Origin: Diphasiastrum complanatum
Taxonomy: Eukaryota > Streptophyta > Lycopodiopsida > Lycopodiales > Lycopodiaceae
Reading direction: 5' to 3'
DNA length: 64,000 bases
Assembly (NCBI GenBank): GCA_029204225.1
Contig: CM055099.1
Span: forward strand, 63,673,469-63,737,468
Shown: positions 23,009 through 34,231 of the stretch, piece by piece
Layout of the letters: the number at the start of each line of letters is the position of its first letter
Position numbering within the stretch: the stretch's first letter is position 1
Notes under the pieces: model-generated
The model's database searches: none
What the model was told of the DNA's origin: nothing
What the model saw: only the letters and a program-made list of their open reading frames with translations
Program-made: the position numbers and the translations under genes

Positions 23009-23740
23009 TTAGCTCCCTCTTAAACCGTGTATTTTCCTGATTTTCAAGCTGGCTCTTTGCCTTTCAAACATTGACTTATCCAATGCCTTTATAAAGATAT
23101 CAGCTACCATCTGCTTTGTCAGTATGAAGGCAGTCTTCAACTCGTCCTTCTCAACCAAATCTATGATCAAGTGATACTTGATGGCGACGTGTTTCATTCT
23201 AGAATGAAATACTGGGTCTTTTGTTAGATGAATAGCATAGGTGTTGTCCATGTGTAGGATCAACGCTTCATCGGTGCTCTGTCCCATGTAAGCTCATTGG
23301 CCATTGTGGCTGCAACAACGTATTCTACCTCACAGGATGATTGGGTAGTTATTGTCTACTTTATGCTGATCCAGATAATAGCCGCATCGGCTGCTATGGT
23401 ACATCCTGCTGAGATGTTTTTACCATCATCTTTCAGGAATGCCCAGCTTGCATCACTATAGGATTCAATCTTGAATTGCATTTTGACAATAGCATAGGCC
23501 CTAGTTCTTTGTGATCTACAGATATTGTAGGATCCTCTTGGCAATATTCCAGTGTGTTGGACCTGGGTTGATATTGAATTGGCGAAGTTTGAACACTGTG
23601 TAAGCAATGTCTGGCCACGTATGTTTAGCCAAGTACATCAAAGAACCGATAAGACTTCTATAAGGCTTATGCTCCATCGCTTGCCATTCTGCTTCATCTC
23701 TGGGACAATCTTCATTTGTCAACAATGTGCCAGAAATCAT
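23009..23740 (-). pseudogene. Copia B RNase H and RT C-terminus
   Basis: Three overlapping frames. 23516-23740 has YRSLIGSLMYLA and RPDIAY-like WPDIAYTV. 23356-23607 has SYSDASWAFLKDDGK, the RNase H start. 23009-23287 has LHMDNTYAIHLTKDP and RMKHVAIKYH. Frameshifts near 23310 and 23600 divide them. This is the 3' end of pol, abutting the polypurine tract. Confidence 0.75.
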
Positions 23741-23899
23741 TGGGGTATTTACTCTCTTTCAATCCATCATGTCGAAATCATCAATGATCTTCTGAATGTA
23801 TCTTGATACAATCTCCCAACCTGAAGATCTTTGTCAATCTGTAAGCCCAGGTAGCACTCTGCTTCCTCTAGGTTAGATATTTCGAAGTGCTTCGAAATA

Positions 23900-24960
23900 T
23901 CTGCCTTCACCTATGCAATCAGATGTGCTTCAAAATATCTGCCTTCACCTATGCAATCAGATTGTTGTTTCGTGACAGAATCAGCGTGTCATCTATATAA
24001 ACACCGATTATGACGATCTCTCCATTTATGACTTTCACATAAATGTTGTAATCAACCATTAAAGGTTGGAAGCCCAAGGACCTTAGTGCATGATCATTCT
24101 TCTTGTACCATTGCTTGGCGGATTGTTTTAGTCCATAGATGCTTCTGTGCATTCTGAAGGCATAGTCAACAAGTGACTTGTAGGGAGAACCTGGTGGCTG
24201 GTCCATGTAGACTATTTCATTGAGCTCGCCATGTAGAAATGCTGTCTTCTCGTCTACAGATCTTCAAATCATAGGTAGCTGCGTATGCAAATAATATGTG
24301 TAGAGATTTGTGCTTCACAACAGGAGAAAAGGTCTCTGTATAGTCAATGCCATACTTCTATGAGAAACCTTTTGCAACTAGCCTAGCTTTGTATCTTAGT
24401 ACATTGCCGTTTGGTCCATACTTATGCTTGTAGACCCACTTATACTTGACAGTCTTTTTGTTGGGCGGTAGTGGCTCGAGAGTCCACACTTCGTTTTGTT
24501 TCATGGAGCTCATTTTGTTTTTCATGGCCTTGATCCATTTGTCCTTGTCTGGACATTAGATGGCTTCTTTGTAAGTTTGTGATTCACCATTGAATCCACA
24601 AAATTCTTCTTGAGTAAAAGATGAGCTGTCAAGTATATATCTGACAGGTGCTCTCATTTGTCTGGTAGATTTCCTTCGAGATAATACAGACTTAGCAACT
24701 GCTTTGCCTTTGTCCTATCTGCTAGCAGTAGAGCTTCGGTGTGTCACATATGTTTTGGACACTTCCGACATATCATTCAGTTCAGCTGAAATTTGAGTAT
24801 CTTCATCTGGATACTTAGGGTCCACTCCCTCTATTCAAATGTGGGTAGATCGTAGTACTGTCTGATGAGAACTTTGTAGCTGATTGGATCTTCCTCAACC
24901 ATTGTCCTTGTTTTATCAAATTTGATATCTCTAACAGTCTTCACTGCATTGGTTTGAGGC
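23900..24960 (-). pseudogene. Copia B reverse transcriptase
   Basis: The minus strand at about 24400-24480 reads YKWVYKHKYGPNG and RYKARLVAKGF, the N-terminal RT signature. 23949-24206 has SIYGLKQSAKQWYKK and the catalytic site VYIDDTLIL, the copia YVDD motif with Val changed to Ile. A region of direct repetition at about 23885-23960 (the words TTCGAAGTGCTTCGAAATATC and CTTCACCTATGCAATCAGAT occur twice) disrupts the frame after the catalytic motif. Decayed. Confidence 0.75.
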
Positions 24961-25766
24961 ATGTATACTCTATAATATGTAGAATGTATATCATAGCCAA
25001 CCAAGAATCCTTGCTCTACCTTTTCGTCCAGTTTCTTCCTCTTCTTATCTGGTATGTGTGCATATGTTACACATCCAAAGACTTGAACATGAGCAAGGTT
25101 TGGCTTGCTTCTCCACCATACCTCATGTGGGGTAGTGTGAGCAACACTTGACTTCCATATCTTGTTCTATAGGTAGGAAGCTGTAGCTACTACCTCACCC
25201 CATAGTGATCTTGATGCCTTCGAGTAGGCCATCATGGATCTTGCAGCTTCCATGAGAGTTTTGTTTTTCCTCTATGCTACACCATTATGCTGTGGTGTAT
25301 AGGTTGCTGTCCTCATGTGACAGATGCCTCAACTTTTACAAAAGTCAATAAAACAGTTGGAGATATATTCTCCTCCTATGTTAGTTCTGATCTGCTTGAC
25401 TTTTCTTTTGGTCCACTTCTCAGCCTAGTTCACATATTCTGTAAACTTGTCAAGAGCTTCAGATTTGTTGTGGATGAAGTAAACAACAACAAACTTACTG
25501 TCATCATCGATAAAGGTGATGTAGTATCTTGTTTTTCTGACAAATAGTACATCAAAGGGTCCGCGAATGTCTGAGTGTATTAGCTCCAAAAGTTTCGTCG
25601 CTCTGAAGGAATCCTTTGTGAAGGGTGTATGTGAAATCTTCTCTTTGTTGCATGCATCATAGGGTGTCAAGTTTGCATCTTTGATGTTCACTCCTGTGAA
25701 TGTGTTATACTGGCTTGTCTTATATAGCACCAGTGGGTTCATGTGGCATAGTCTCTTGTGCCACAT
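24961..25766 (-). pseudogene. Copia B integrase
   Basis: 25425-25766 reads MWHKRLCHMNPLVLY, CNKEKISHTPF, ELIHSDIRGPF and YITFIDDDSKFV: the pre-integrase and first catalytic Asp segments. Downstream on the minus strand the GGEY and NGVAxRxN regions are recognisable only in broken frames (25250-25400). Decayed. Confidence 0.75.
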
Positions 25767-25796
25767 AACGTCTGTAGACTCACATCCTTGATGAGC

Positions 25797-26460
25797 CTAC
25801 TCTGTCGGTAGGCGTTCCTTCAAGTGATACATGTTTCCTCTTCGTCTGTCTTGCGTGATGAGTGTACCAAAGCTGGTATCAATTACATTGCATATTTGAT
25901 CTGTGAATCTCACACGCATGCCTGCATCTGCTATTCTAGCAACTGATAGCAGATCTTTCTGCAGTGTCGGCACATACAAGACGTCGTCCAATCTTATGTC
26001 TCTACCATTGGTGCTGAGCCAAATTGTGCCAATGTTGCTCACCTCATGTCGCAATCCATCTCCTAGAACAATGTATCTGGAGAAGTCAATTTGTCGAAAG
26101 TCAACGATCATCTGTCTTGTCATCACAAAGTGCGACGTGGCTCCTGAGTCAAGAACTATGTCTTGAACATCGGACATGGATGCTGCACATATATCACTGC
26201 ACAGATAAGCAGTAGGACTTTTGCTAGCTCGGTCTTCAGCCATCTTTGAGAATTCGGACTTCTCCACATATGATGTGTTGTTCGTGCTTTCCTTTCTGCT
26301 CTGCGTCTTTTTGTTTCTTGGATTGTCGTAGCAATCCATAGCTGCTTGACCTTTCCTGTGATAGTGTATGCACTCAATCTTTGGATTCAGCTAGCATTTA
26401 TCCACCGTGTGGTCATCACGTTTGCATATGTCGCATGTCTTCTTGTCGTTGCCTTGCTAC
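25797..26460 (-). pseudogene. Copia B protease and zinc knuckle
   Basis: 25797-26339 holds the protease motif IVLDSGATSHFV, followed by IVLGDGLRHEV and VLYVPTLQKDLLSV, typical of copia. Upstream (about 26395-26450) one knuckle reads CDICKRDDHTVDKC and a second is damaged (the second Cys is Tyr). A stop separates the knuckle from the protease. Confidence 0.75.
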
Positions 26461-26878
26461 CTGTTGCTCCCTTTCGATCTGCTTTCTTGAGCTCCTTGCT
26501 TCTGTTGGTTCTGTTCTGATCTCCTTGTCGACTCCCTCTTAGGTTGAGCCTTATTTTTCTATTAGTCTCTATTGTTGTAGAGAGTTTGATTAGACTCGTT
26601 CTTGTCGTCGTAGTGCTCTCTAGCTTCGACTTCTTCCTTGATATCGATTATTGCCTTGTCGAAGGTCATAGTAGGATCTTTGGCCAACAATGTTCGGGTT
26701 GTTTGGAATGATCGTGGTAGGGAGCGCAGTATGTAACTGAGCTATTTCTCTTGTGAGATTGCATGTTCTGCTCCAGCGTTGTGTAGTGATTGAAACAGGT
26801 TCGTCATTTTCCCGATGAAGCTAGTGAGATCTTTGCCATCCCATCTTAGATAGATAACTGATCTTCTAGATGCATTAT

Positions 26879-27205
26879 CTAATTTCGTGACTTGGTCTGA
26901 AATCTGCTAATGAGAGTATCCCACATCTCTCTAGCATTAGAGATTGATACGAGGTCAAGAGTAATGTTGTCTTCAATGGAAGATGAGATGACTACTACTG
27001 TTTTGTCATTTTTCTCTTTCCATTCTTGAAGTTCTTTGCCTATGTTGGCTGGCACCTCTTCGGTGCCATCTACCCAGGGCCATAACGCTTCTCCTCTTAG
27101 GACTAGCGATGTCTTCACTTTCCAAGCAAGAAAGTTTGATCCGTTTGCTTCAAGTACTGTGCATATTTTTTACTGGATGTTGTGTATAGAGGCCATAGTC
27201 TTAGT
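26879..27205 (-). pseudogene. Copia B gag, N-terminal part
   Basis: 26879-27118 reads KTSLVLRGEALWPWVDG and NAREMWDTLISRFQ, the copia gag pattern 'K..m...L...d.W...W..L...'. The start Met lies upstream near 27200, just after the PBS. Gag between 26460 and 26880 is present but broken. Confidence 0.65.
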
Positions 27206-27310
27206 GATGAGGCTCTGATACCACTATTGGTAAAATTGTAGGCCGAACGATCGTCTTGCTTGAGGGAATCTGAGTGTTTTTGATTAGGTGATGTTTTGGA
27301 TTGGAGCTCA

Positions 27311-27918
27311 GATGGAGCCGATCTGCCGGATAAGACTGCTACCTCATGCCGCAATCAATTATTCTCCGAACTACAAATAGCTTTTGCTAATCTGACAATG
27401 AGTTCAACTAGCATGGGCGCCATCAACTATTTCTGCAAAGCAAAACCTCAATGGCACGGTATCTTGATGCACCCGTCTATATGCGCATCAATCCATACTA
27501 TTATATGATAGGTCGCCAAGAGTCATTTTCTGCCACAAAGGTTAAAATTTAAACTTATTGGCCCATGCTGACAAGTGTGAATATCGGCAACCCGGCCAAC
27601 AACATGATCACAAATTATCGCGTCTTCTACCAACAACACGATGGCAACCCCGACCGTGACGTTCGATATTTTGCAAATAACTGCAGCCTGGTGGCATTTT
27701 GGCAGAATTAAAGGGCTATTGGGATCATGGATTACCATCAATTGCCATCGATATCAATCAGCCCCTAAAATTGAAGCTGACCACATCAATGTAGTGCGGC
27801 TTTATTACTGGGCAGCCCTCACTTCGGCGCTTCATGTTGATATGGAAAACCCATGGATTTATGTAGGGCATGGTACACTACTATGCCCCAATGACCTTCC
27901 TTAATAGATTACGCTGGC
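27311..27918. other. Unclassified sequence between copia B and the right LTR
   Basis: Frames of 70-87 codons exist on both strands (for example 27641-27904) but none is recognised. It is probably the interior of the interrupted LTR element. Confidence 0.35.
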
Positions 27919-28516
27919 AGTATTGTAAGTCCACGTGTGAGTAATTGTTAATAAACTTCTACCATGGCATGTGTGTGTTATAAGACCATGAGTAGAAGCT
28001 TTCCTTTGCTTAATAAGTTCTAAACTTCTAAGCTTCTAAACTTAGAAAACTTAAGTTTAGAAATAAAAGATTCTAAGTTTAACTTGAGTTCTAAGTTTAG
28101 GAACTCAAGCTTCTAAGTTTAGAAGTTGTGAGACTTAGAATAGCAAGTTAGAAGAATAATCCCATAAGTTAGTGGAAACTTATGGAAGGTCTTCTTGCTA
28201 TAAAAAGAGAGGCATTTTCCTTGTAAACAACACATTGAGATTGTGCTACATGCTTATCTTATGGTTAAGCTTACTATCTTCTTGTGCTCCCTTTGGAAGG
28301 TGAATAGCAATTGCTTGCTAGTTGGGTAAGCCTTAACAAGCCTAGTTAGATTTTTTTAGTTCTTGAGCATCAGATGGGAAGCCTTGGTGCTCTTTCCTTT
28401 TTGTTTGTAAGTTTAGGTAGATCTTAAAAAGTGGATGGACCGGTCTACCAATTACTACAACCATTACATGGATAGATCTAGAATAGTCACCGCACAAATA
28501 GCGTTTACTTAGAACA
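27919..28516 (+). repeat. 3' LTR (shortened) of the gag-protease family
   Basis: Follows 17089-17884 closely but lacks an internal stretch of roughly 190 bp after GGTGAATAGC (about 28308). The TATA-like box CTATAAAAAG is retained near 28199. It ends ACTTAGAACA. The first base pair appears mutated (AG in place of TG). Confidence 0.65.
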
Positions 28517-29340
28517 AGATTTTCAGCTTCTTTAGGATACATATCACTTTGGATTTTGCAAAAAGTATTCTATGACCCAATCAACAAATCCACATGCACT
28601 TAAACTCCACTAAAATTTATATCTTTCTATCCTAAGATCTTGAAAGTAGTGCATATCTATCTCGTGATGTAGACCAATGGTTGTTATGTAGTTTGCTTAA
28701 GTGCACTCATGTAGTTGTCATTGTCATTGGATGCGTGCTGCAATTGAGCAAGATATATCTATTTCAAAGATGAATTGTGATGGAGAAAGAGCTCTATAGG
28801 CAAAGGAATACTGTAAGAAATTAGTTATCATGAATTCATAGTGAATTTTTTTTAGAAATTTGGTTGCAATTTTTTTTTTCCATTTCACAGATGTATTGCA
28901 TTGTAAAGTGAGATAGGTGGCAAGTAATGTGCTTAGCAGCCATCTTTTGTGTTAGTTCCTACTGCATTGATGGTGGATCTCATCCTACTTGTCTACTACC
29001 TTGATTGGTATCTTTAATCAATCAGCAACATATAATGAGACTCATACACTTATTCATAGTCATTATGGAGATTAACTTTTCTAGAAAGGGATGTTGGTTA
29101 CCACCCTATTATTAAGGCCTAATAGCATCAATTACATAAAAGATAATAATAAATGCCAATTATAAATAACATATCCAAGTTAGCAACATAAAAACTAATA
29201 ATGGACAAAATTTCAAGCAATTGTCTATCACATCTGTACTATTATTGAAATAAGCGTAAGTTAACATAGTAGTATTGATGCCACAAATTGAACACTACAA
29301 CCTAGGAAGCCTAGCTTTGTAATTTGACTCTTGTCTCTAT
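28517..29340. other. Noncoding stretch
   Basis: No coding sequence or element is recognised. Confidence 0.5.
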
Positions 29341-29342
29341 TA

Positions 29343-29477
29343 ATAGGTCGTACTTTGTCCCCACCATCAGAACACAGTATGGAACAAGCACGCCACATAT
29401 TGGATGCAACTAGAGTTTCATCTATAGTCGAGGTGCTTGATTGGTGGAGGTATTGGCAATTGCTCACTCAACTTCCT
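29343..29477 (+). pseudogene. Exon-like fragment of an unknown gene, with duplicated donor
   Basis: An open stretch reads SEHSMEQARHILDATRV and VLDWWRYWQLLTQLP, ending at CTTCCT|GTAAGT, a strong splice donor. The amino-acid texture (amphipathic, Trp/Leu-rich) looks like real protein. A second copy of its 3' part with its own donor lies 82 bp downstream. I cannot name the family. No start codon context or complete gene is present, so it is either one exon of a gene with other exons unseen or a relic. Confidence 0.35.
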
Positions 29478-29566
29478 GTAAGTTTTATTCTTCTATAGCT
29501 CATCTATAGTCAAGGTGCTTGATTGGTGGAGGTATTGGCAATTGCTCACTCAAATTCTTGTAAGTA
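29419..29566 (+). repeat. 82-bp tandem duplication including a splice-donor-like site
   Basis: CATCTATAGTCGAGGTGCTT at 29419 and CATCTATAGTCAAGGTGCTT at 29501, each running about 66 bp and ending in a CTTGTAAGT or CCTGTAAGT donor. Confidence 0.8.
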
Positions 29567-29597
29567 ATAAGCACACACTTTCCATAGAAACTTGGCA

Positions 29598-29750
<153 letters not shown>

Positions 29751-29764
29751 AACTGCTAAGGTGC

Positions 29765-29884
29765 ATGGCCAACCTACTCAAGGATGAATATGCTCACCTA
29801 CATGAAAGCTTCATTCGAATAACTTCACAATTGTTGGAAAATTGGGAGGAGCAAAGCCCAGAAATACTTCAAATAGAAGAATGA
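29765..29884 (+). pseudogene. Second exon-like fragment of the same unknown gene
   Basis: After the microsatellite, an open frame reads MANLLKDEYAHLHESFIRI and LLENWEEQSPEILQIEE and then stops at 29882-29884. It looks like alpha-helical-repeat protein sequence. A possible acceptor is GCTAAG|GTGCATG at about 29760. It is plausibly linked to the exon-like piece at 29343, but no family is recognised. Confidence 0.3.
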
Positions 29885-31163
29885 TGAAGGGAAACCATGT
29901 TGTTGACTATACTTCCAAAACGTGCTAGATTCTTGACATACTTTACAACCAAAGCTATCTAAATTTCTACATTGGAATTTAATACATAATGACAAGGAAA
30001 GTTCTTATTTCATTTTACCAACACAATAATGCTATCAATAGCATGAGTTGTGACAAAATTTTGATGAATATGTGCAAACATCTAGTGATGAAAATTTTAT
30101 GAAAATAAAATCAGTATAGGAGCATTGTTGCACAAAATTATGAAGTAGATCATATGCCCAAATGTAAGTAACGTAGCCATAACAAAAGTTCTCTTTAATA
30201 TGAGGCAGGCATAGAAGGAAGCTTATGCATGACACTTAGGAAAGTATAAGCCATAGAGAATTTTTTCATATTGTAGAAAAATTTCATTCAAATGTTAAAA
30301 TGTAGTCCCACTATACAAGCTAGTGTTTTGAAGTTGTTGAGTTTTGATGATATCTTGCAATTGGTTGACACTAGGACTTTCAAAGTAGTAGGCAATTGCA
30401 TGTTGTGCCCATCACAGAGCCTAGCCCAATTTGAGTATCAAGTATTTTGAGTTTTGACCCAAAGACATTTTTTTTTAATTATGTCATTTAAGATGTTCAT
30501 ACCCAATCAATCTTAGGCCTTCAAGAGTACCTAAAACCTAAAAATGTAATCTTATAATCACAAATGTTTTATGAATTATATGCTACTCAAGGGTTTGGAG
30601 GTGAGATTTTATGTTCTACCCTTACTTGGCAAGCAATATGCTTTCAAAGCTATCAATAAAAGTGATAATCACAAGAGATTCAAAATGTCAAATGTTAATA
30701 TTGATGTGATCACGAAGTTCCTAAAGTGCTTTAGTAGCATACTTGTCCTAGAGCCAAGCCCCAATTTATTTTCTTTAAATAATTTATTTACAATAGGCCT
30801 AGAGACAAGTCTTGTGATAAATTGATGTAGCTACATGGCATATATGTAGTGATAAGATGCTCACACGAGCTATAAATCTCCACCATTTTCTTTCATACTT
30901 GCTAATGAATATTTTTGGGTCTTTAGTTTGCACTCAATGAGCTTGTGAATGTGGAAACTTTGTAAATGCCCTAGACCCCTTCGAGACATATAGAAACTTT
31001 GGTATAAAAGCCAACCAACTCATGGCAATTGAGATAGTACAAACATAATGCTATTAGTATGTAGGGATTTTCGTTGTACTCTTTGAGGAAGCTAGTAGGA
31101 CACATATGTAGTGTCTAGAGACAAATGCAACCATTTGTAGAGAGTATTAAGGCAAGTTGTTTC
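29885..31163. other. Noncoding stretch
   Basis: AT-rich, with one unrecognised 84-codon frame (30571-30825). Nothing supported. Confidence 0.45.
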
Positions 31164-31947
31164 TGTTGGAGGATACATGCTTGGTCACACTTTGGTGGTT
31201 TTTATTAATTACCATATATATGCTGGGAATCGCATCCGGTGAGGGAACCACTGGGATGATGGAGTAGTGGACAATTCCTTGATGCATGTGCTACGCCTAT
31301 TGAACGAACCAGGATCATGAGTCAAATGACTTGACTAATTATACTTGATTCTAACTTCGAGTCGTTAGAATTGATAATGTCAATTACGTAGGCAAACACA
31401 AAGTAAGTCTTACTGATATTGCGGAAGCAAAAAGAAGCAGACAATTTAGACAAGATGGTAAGAGAAATTAGACAGAACAATTAAGAAATACATACTGATG
31501 ACACTCTAAACACAATAAGACAATAATTTAATTTTGAAAAAAATATACAAATACAAGTCGGTTGATGCTAGAGCACAATACAATTGGGGACGAAACCACG
31601 TGTTCCAAACTACCATTTGGTCAAATGGTGACATAGCTGCAATCATTGTCAAGGTGGTTGCACAATAGAAATGGCTAGTATAGGTGACTAGCTTTATTTT
31701 GAGTGGTGCCAGATCATTGGTCGAACTTGACAATTGGTCGAACTTCGAGTCAAGGTATGTCGAGGAGTTCTACTCTTTTGAGTTCGACCCCTTTTGACCC
31801 TCGGTAGTTTGAGTTTGATTGTCTCGTGGTTACCTATCTTTGAATCCCAGGTATTTTTGCAGACCGCGACGATGAGGGTAAACATGCAACAACATGATGG
31901 ATCGCGATTAACATGGGATTTAGGAGAGTAGAGGAATAAATCCAACA
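31164..31947 (-). repeat. LTR of copia fragment C
   Basis: Starts TGTTGGA and ends TCCAACA, perfect 7-bp inverted ends. On its inner side the minus strand has a purine tract TAAGGGAGGG (31948-31957). It directly adjoins an RNase H that reads on the minus strand, so it is the 3' LTR of a minus-strand copia element. No second LTR or target duplication is seen. Confidence 0.65.
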
Positions 31948-32321
31948 CCCTCCCTTAATCTGGATCCGTGAATGCCTTGATCCTCATACTTAGCAATGTT
32001 CAATGCCTTGGTAAATACATATGCCATTGTGTTCTGCATTTGACAATACGTTAAGCTTACCTCTCTGTTAAGAATCTTACCCCTGACATAGCGATACCAA
32101 ATTTTGATGTGCTTACACCTAGAGTGAAATCTAGGACTAACTGATAAGAAAATGGCAGTCTCATTATCACATAATATATTTGTCGGAGTGTATTGATTTA
32201 GAGTAATGTCTGACAATAAATTCCTCAACCAGATTGCTTCTTTAATAGCTTGTGAAGAAGTGATATACTCTGCTTCTGTCGAAGAGAGAGTGACAAAGGT
32301 ATGCTTTGGTGAAAATAGCAA
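31920..32321 (-). pseudogene. Copia C RNase H fragment
   Basis: Reads FVTLSSTEAEYITSSQAIK, ILCDNETAIFLS, HSRCKHIKIWYRYVR and FTKALNIAKYE, then GSRLREGVGF before the purine tract. It is open for 133 codons and retains the Glu of STEAEY and the Asp of CDNETA. The 5' side is cut abruptly at about 32295, where opposite-strand copia sequence begins, so only the last part of pol is left. Confidence 0.8.
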
Positions 32322-32605
32322 AGGTTATAGAGTCTTCAATCCCATCAGTAAGAAACTCACAGTGAGTAGGGATGTTATTTTTAATGAAGAACAATCTTGT
32401 AAAGTTCAGTGAAAATGCTACTAACCACCTTGATGTCAAAGAGCATGTTAGGATGGAGGAGCTTCAAAGTGATCAAGAGCTTGAGGATCCATCTCAAGAT
32501 CCAAGGACTCCAAGAAGATCCACTTGAGAAAGAGTAAAGCCATCTAGGCTCACCTTTATTGGCAAAGGTGATCAAAGGGAAGGCACCTCATCTTTCACTT
32601 CCTAA
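32290..32605 (+). pseudogene. Copia integrase-RT linker fragment, plus strand
   Basis: The frame 32206-32412 contains CFGENSKGYRVFNP and SRDVIFNEEQS, the C-terminal beta region of copia integrase. After a frameshift comes SRSTXERVKPSRLTF, the linker before RT. It is of the same lineage as copia F (which has GYGENSKGYRIYDP). It is fused head to head with the minus-strand RNase H of fragment C. Confidence 0.7.
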
Positions 32606-33689
32606 AATTTTCTTACGTCAATGCGGAAGATGAGGATATGAGAACACAATAGGAGAGACTATGGAATCAAACTGCCCAACCAAACCTAGACCAAAACCTA
32701 GATCTAGCCCCCAAGCCATGCCATGTGAAAGCTAGAGGAGAAGAGAGAAAATGGTAACCTAAACCAATATGTCGAGTTTTGGATTCCAGAAAATTATGAT
32801 TGACGAATCATACAAATCTAAATATTTATGAGTGATGGATCATAAATAGATACTTAATTATCGTCAGAAGATTATACGGAATTGTGATAATTCTTAAGTG
32901 TGATGATTAATTCTTGATCTAATAATTGAGTAAGAATTCAAATCAGTGTTTTGAATCTCTCTACTCTAGTATTTTTTTGAGAACCTATGGATCTCACAAA
33001 CATTATTTTATTTATCTAGTGGATGCTATTCTGCTACAGTTGATGGTCTGCAGATGCTTGAGTACAGTTATTCATTTGAACTGGATCTCTAGTTATCATA
33101 GGAGACAAACAAGTCTATTAAGTTGAATAAATGCTATTTTCTTGCATTTGGTGCTAGAAACAGGAGCATTTAACTCAAAAGAGTATCTGGGATACTCAGA
33201 GTTGAGTTTTAATCATTCTATATCTTAATGATTCTCCTAGAGATTCTAATTGAACGAATTTTCATATTTTAGAATTTGGATTTTAAGGATATTTGTACTT
33301 GAAAGCTTATGAATTATCTGTCAAAGTTGTGGATAATTTCAGACTGTAATTATAATTATTTTATTATTTTTTTATTTTTAATCTCTTAAGTTAGGTTATT
33401 TCACCCAGTGTTTCATGTAAATACTTTACATGAAGGTGATGTTACTAACTTGTGGTATATAATCCAGATGGAAAATTTATCGCTTAATGTACTTTTCAAA
33501 CCTGAGTTGTACTCCAAAACAGAGATTAACGATTGGAAATAGGTTTATCTCTGAGTACTTATTTGATATGAAAGTCAGACTAAGGATAATGGTTTTTTCG
33601 GTTAACATTAAAAGTTAAAGGAACTGTTCCTGTTATTCTTTCCTATTTAGAGAGCTTCTAAGGATAGAAGCAGTTTAAGGAGGAAAGAA
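32606..33689. other. Noncoding stretch
   Basis: AT-rich, with no recognised protein. A purine tract TTTAAGGAGGAAAG at its right end (about 33674-33687) precedes the LTR-like block. Confidence 0.4.
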
Positions 33690-34231
33690 TGTTATGTCCA
33701 TGACCGGTACATAGGATACGTCTTGGATACACGGTACTCCAGTGAAACAAGCTGTTAGTTATGCCACGTCATACTAAACATGACCCGAAAGTAACTAATA
33801 TCCTTGTGAGGCCCAGGACACACTAAATGGAGTTTAGACAAGGTATGAGACAATGTATGCATGTGTAGAGTTATCAATAGAAATTCTATGAATAGTTGGT
33901 CCATGCTGAGGACTCTATTCTAGGTGAATCTATGTATAGAGAACTTAGAGATATGCATAGTTATGTGCCCAGGTTGCTTTTGGCTCTATATATTGAGGCC
34001 AAACTCGTCCTACTTCTCATTGTGATCATTGATTCCTTGCCAAGGTTTCACTCTACCTTCATGCTTCTTATTCCTTGGCTTGGGGGTGAAGCTTCTAGAG
34101 TTGATGGTTGCTTCTACTTGGTAAGGTGGTTTCTCCATAGTGTGTTTTCCCTTGTGTTTTGTCTTGTAAGCAGGATATTGAGGGAGCTTTCCTTATAGTT
34201 CTGTTCTTTCTCTCTGTTCTTTCTCTCTATG
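33690..34231 (+). repeat. Possible gypsy-type LTR, truncated
   Basis: Starts TGTTATGTCC after a purine tract and contains a promoter-like CTCTATATATTGAGGCC at about 33990. It ends at the junction with a copia B-family fragment (about 34232). The far end is not a clean CA, so it is either truncated or its boundary is misplaced. Confidence 0.35.

Larger units (their letters stand above)
22917..27310 (-). mobile_element. Copia element B, decayed, very short terminal repeats
   Basis: A complete gag to RNase H order on the minus strand, with a PBS at about 27212-27223 (TGGTATCAGAGC on the minus strand) and a purine tract at about 23011-23020. Terminal similarity is limited to about 75-95 bp: GGTAAAACCGTAGGCCGAAC at 22919 and GGTAAAATTGTAGGCCGAAC at 27231. 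Internal frames are broken by many stops and shifts. A second partial copy of the family lies at 34.2-35.7 kb. No target duplication could be read. Confidence 0.75.
17089..28516 (+). mobile_element. Nested gag-protease LTR element (gypsy-like), interrupted
   Basis: A 796-bp LTR-like block (17089-17884) and a shorter related block (27919-28516) flank sequence that starts with a primer binding site and encodes a gypsy-type gag and an aspartic protease. No reverse transcriptase or integrase of this element is seen; after about 20570 the sequence changes. The interior holds minus-strand copia B and an inverted LTR-like block. No target-site duplication is visible. The two LTRs may therefore belong to one old element with later insertions, or to two related copies. 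A non-autonomous gag-only LTR element (TR-GAG or LARD type) is the simplest reading. Confidence 0.5.
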
